In this document: piece after piece, positions 63,378 through 64,000 of the stretch | Position numbering within the stretch: position 1 is the stretch's first letter | Layout of the letters: each line of letters starts with the position of its first letter | Source: Trochalopteron elliotii | Lineage: Eukaryota > Chordata > Aves > Passeriformes > Leiothrichidae | NCBI GenBank assembly: GCA_024734555.1 | Contig: JANPWX010020150.1 | Location: 1,764,143-1,828,142, forward strand | Reading direction: 5' to 3' | DNA length: 64,000 nt | Notes under the pieces: generated by a model | What the model was told of the DNA's origin: nothing | What the model saw: the letters and a program-made list of their open reading frames with translations, nothing else | Databases searched by the model: none | Position numbers and translations under genes: made by a program

Positions 63378-64000
63378 CACTGGCTTTAGAGAATCCAGCT
63401 GCAGAGCCAAGAATACAAGCTAAATTTAAGGAAGTCTTATGCTAATTATGTATGCAGTAATGTAATGCAAATGGACACCCACCTGCATGGAAGTACATTA
63501 ATAATATTTGATATTATAAATGGAATTCATATGAAGGAAATACTCTGTTTGATTTTACATATTTTACTATTTTGCTTTTAATTTTTGGTTAACAAAAAAG
63601 AAGAAAAAAAAAAGAAAAATCTACTGCTGGTAGATTGCATGGTCATGCAATAATAAATTACTTAAACTGCAAGTAGTCCAAATAATTTTATATAGTCCCT
63701 CTTTCCCCCACAGTTTCTTATTCAGCAGTCCCAAAAAAAGATCTGTTAACAAAAACACATGGTGGTTGGAGTGCTCTGGTTTTCTCAGCAAGGTAATATA
63801 TCATACAATTAATTAAGCCTCCAGGCTATCTTAATATCAATGGGATTAGGTATTTTTTTAAAGAAAGTCATGTGCCTATTTGCTGAATTGAGGCCTAAAA
63901 TACAGGAGGAAATGCTGTATGCGATTATGTCATAAAAGACAGCAATCCTCTGGCTGGACGGGAGGGGTCTGAGTTGAGGCTATACAGACTTGTATCCAAA
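63378..64000. other. intronic DNA, no gene seen
   Basis: AT-rich sequence with an A-rich run at about 63595-63620. No gene was recognised before the window ends. Confidence 0.55.

Noticed and set aside
62951..63445. 164-codon + strand frame
   Set aside because: It lies across a solo LTR, antisense to it, with no known domain; the homologous copy at 10.5 kb does not preserve the frame length.
1..64000. A bacterial-type system, CRISPR array, operon or novel defence locus
   Set aside because: The spliced RIT2 exon, CR1 LINEs and LTRs show vertebrate intronic DNA; no regularly spaced repeat array or gene cluster is present.

Overview
This window looks like avian nuclear DNA, lying inside two very large introns of a single gene. 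It is AT-rich, non-coding-looking DNA with microsatellites. It carries many truncated CR1 retrotransposon copies, several ending in the ATTCTRTG-type 3' tail of bird CR1 LINEs, and solo LTR-like elements of endogenous retroviruses. The LTR families resemble those of songbirds, so a passerine is my best guess; that is inference. Almost all open reading frames in the window are short chance frames.

The only coding sequence I can support is one 57-nt exon on the + strand at 44230-44286. It has a strong polypyrimidine tract/AG acceptor and a GTGAGT donor. It encodes the helix-1 to switch-I part of a RIT-family Ras-like GTPase, and residues FPDYHDPTI point to RIT2 (Rin) rather than RIT1. About 44 kb of intron lies upstream and about 20 kb downstream, which fits the very large introns of RIT2. 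I saw no other RIT2 exon.

Layout. 1-2.7 kb: intron with one CR1 fragment. 2.7-5.4 kb: two antisense LTR-like elements, one with a 21-nt match to tRNA-Val sequence and one with tandem repeats in its U3. 7.0-7.25 kb: 243-bp purine tract. 9.2 kb: 11-bp-period array. 10.46-10.92 kb: antisense solo LTR with a 6-bp target duplication. 13.8-43 kb: mostly plain intron with CR1 fragments at 13.8, 19.2, 23.5, 32.3, 34.1, 38.3 and 42.0 kb. An assembly gap (33000-33392) sits inside AT-rich palindromic DNA. 44.2 kb: the RIT2 exon. 50.6-51.2 kb: a CR1 copy split by a 159-bp T-rich expansion. 57.7-59.3 kb: three CR1 fragments. 62.95-63.37 kb: a second solo LTR of the same family as the 10.5 kb copy, with its own 6-bp target duplication.

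All four LTR-like elements are antisense to the gene, the orientation expected to survive in introns. CR1 fragments occur six in each orientation. I found no RNA gene, CRISPR array, operon or convincing novel coding system. The best leads are structural: the gap-associated palindrome, the poly-T expansion inside a CR1, the tRNA-Val-like LTR end, and several short palindromic or arrayed motifs.
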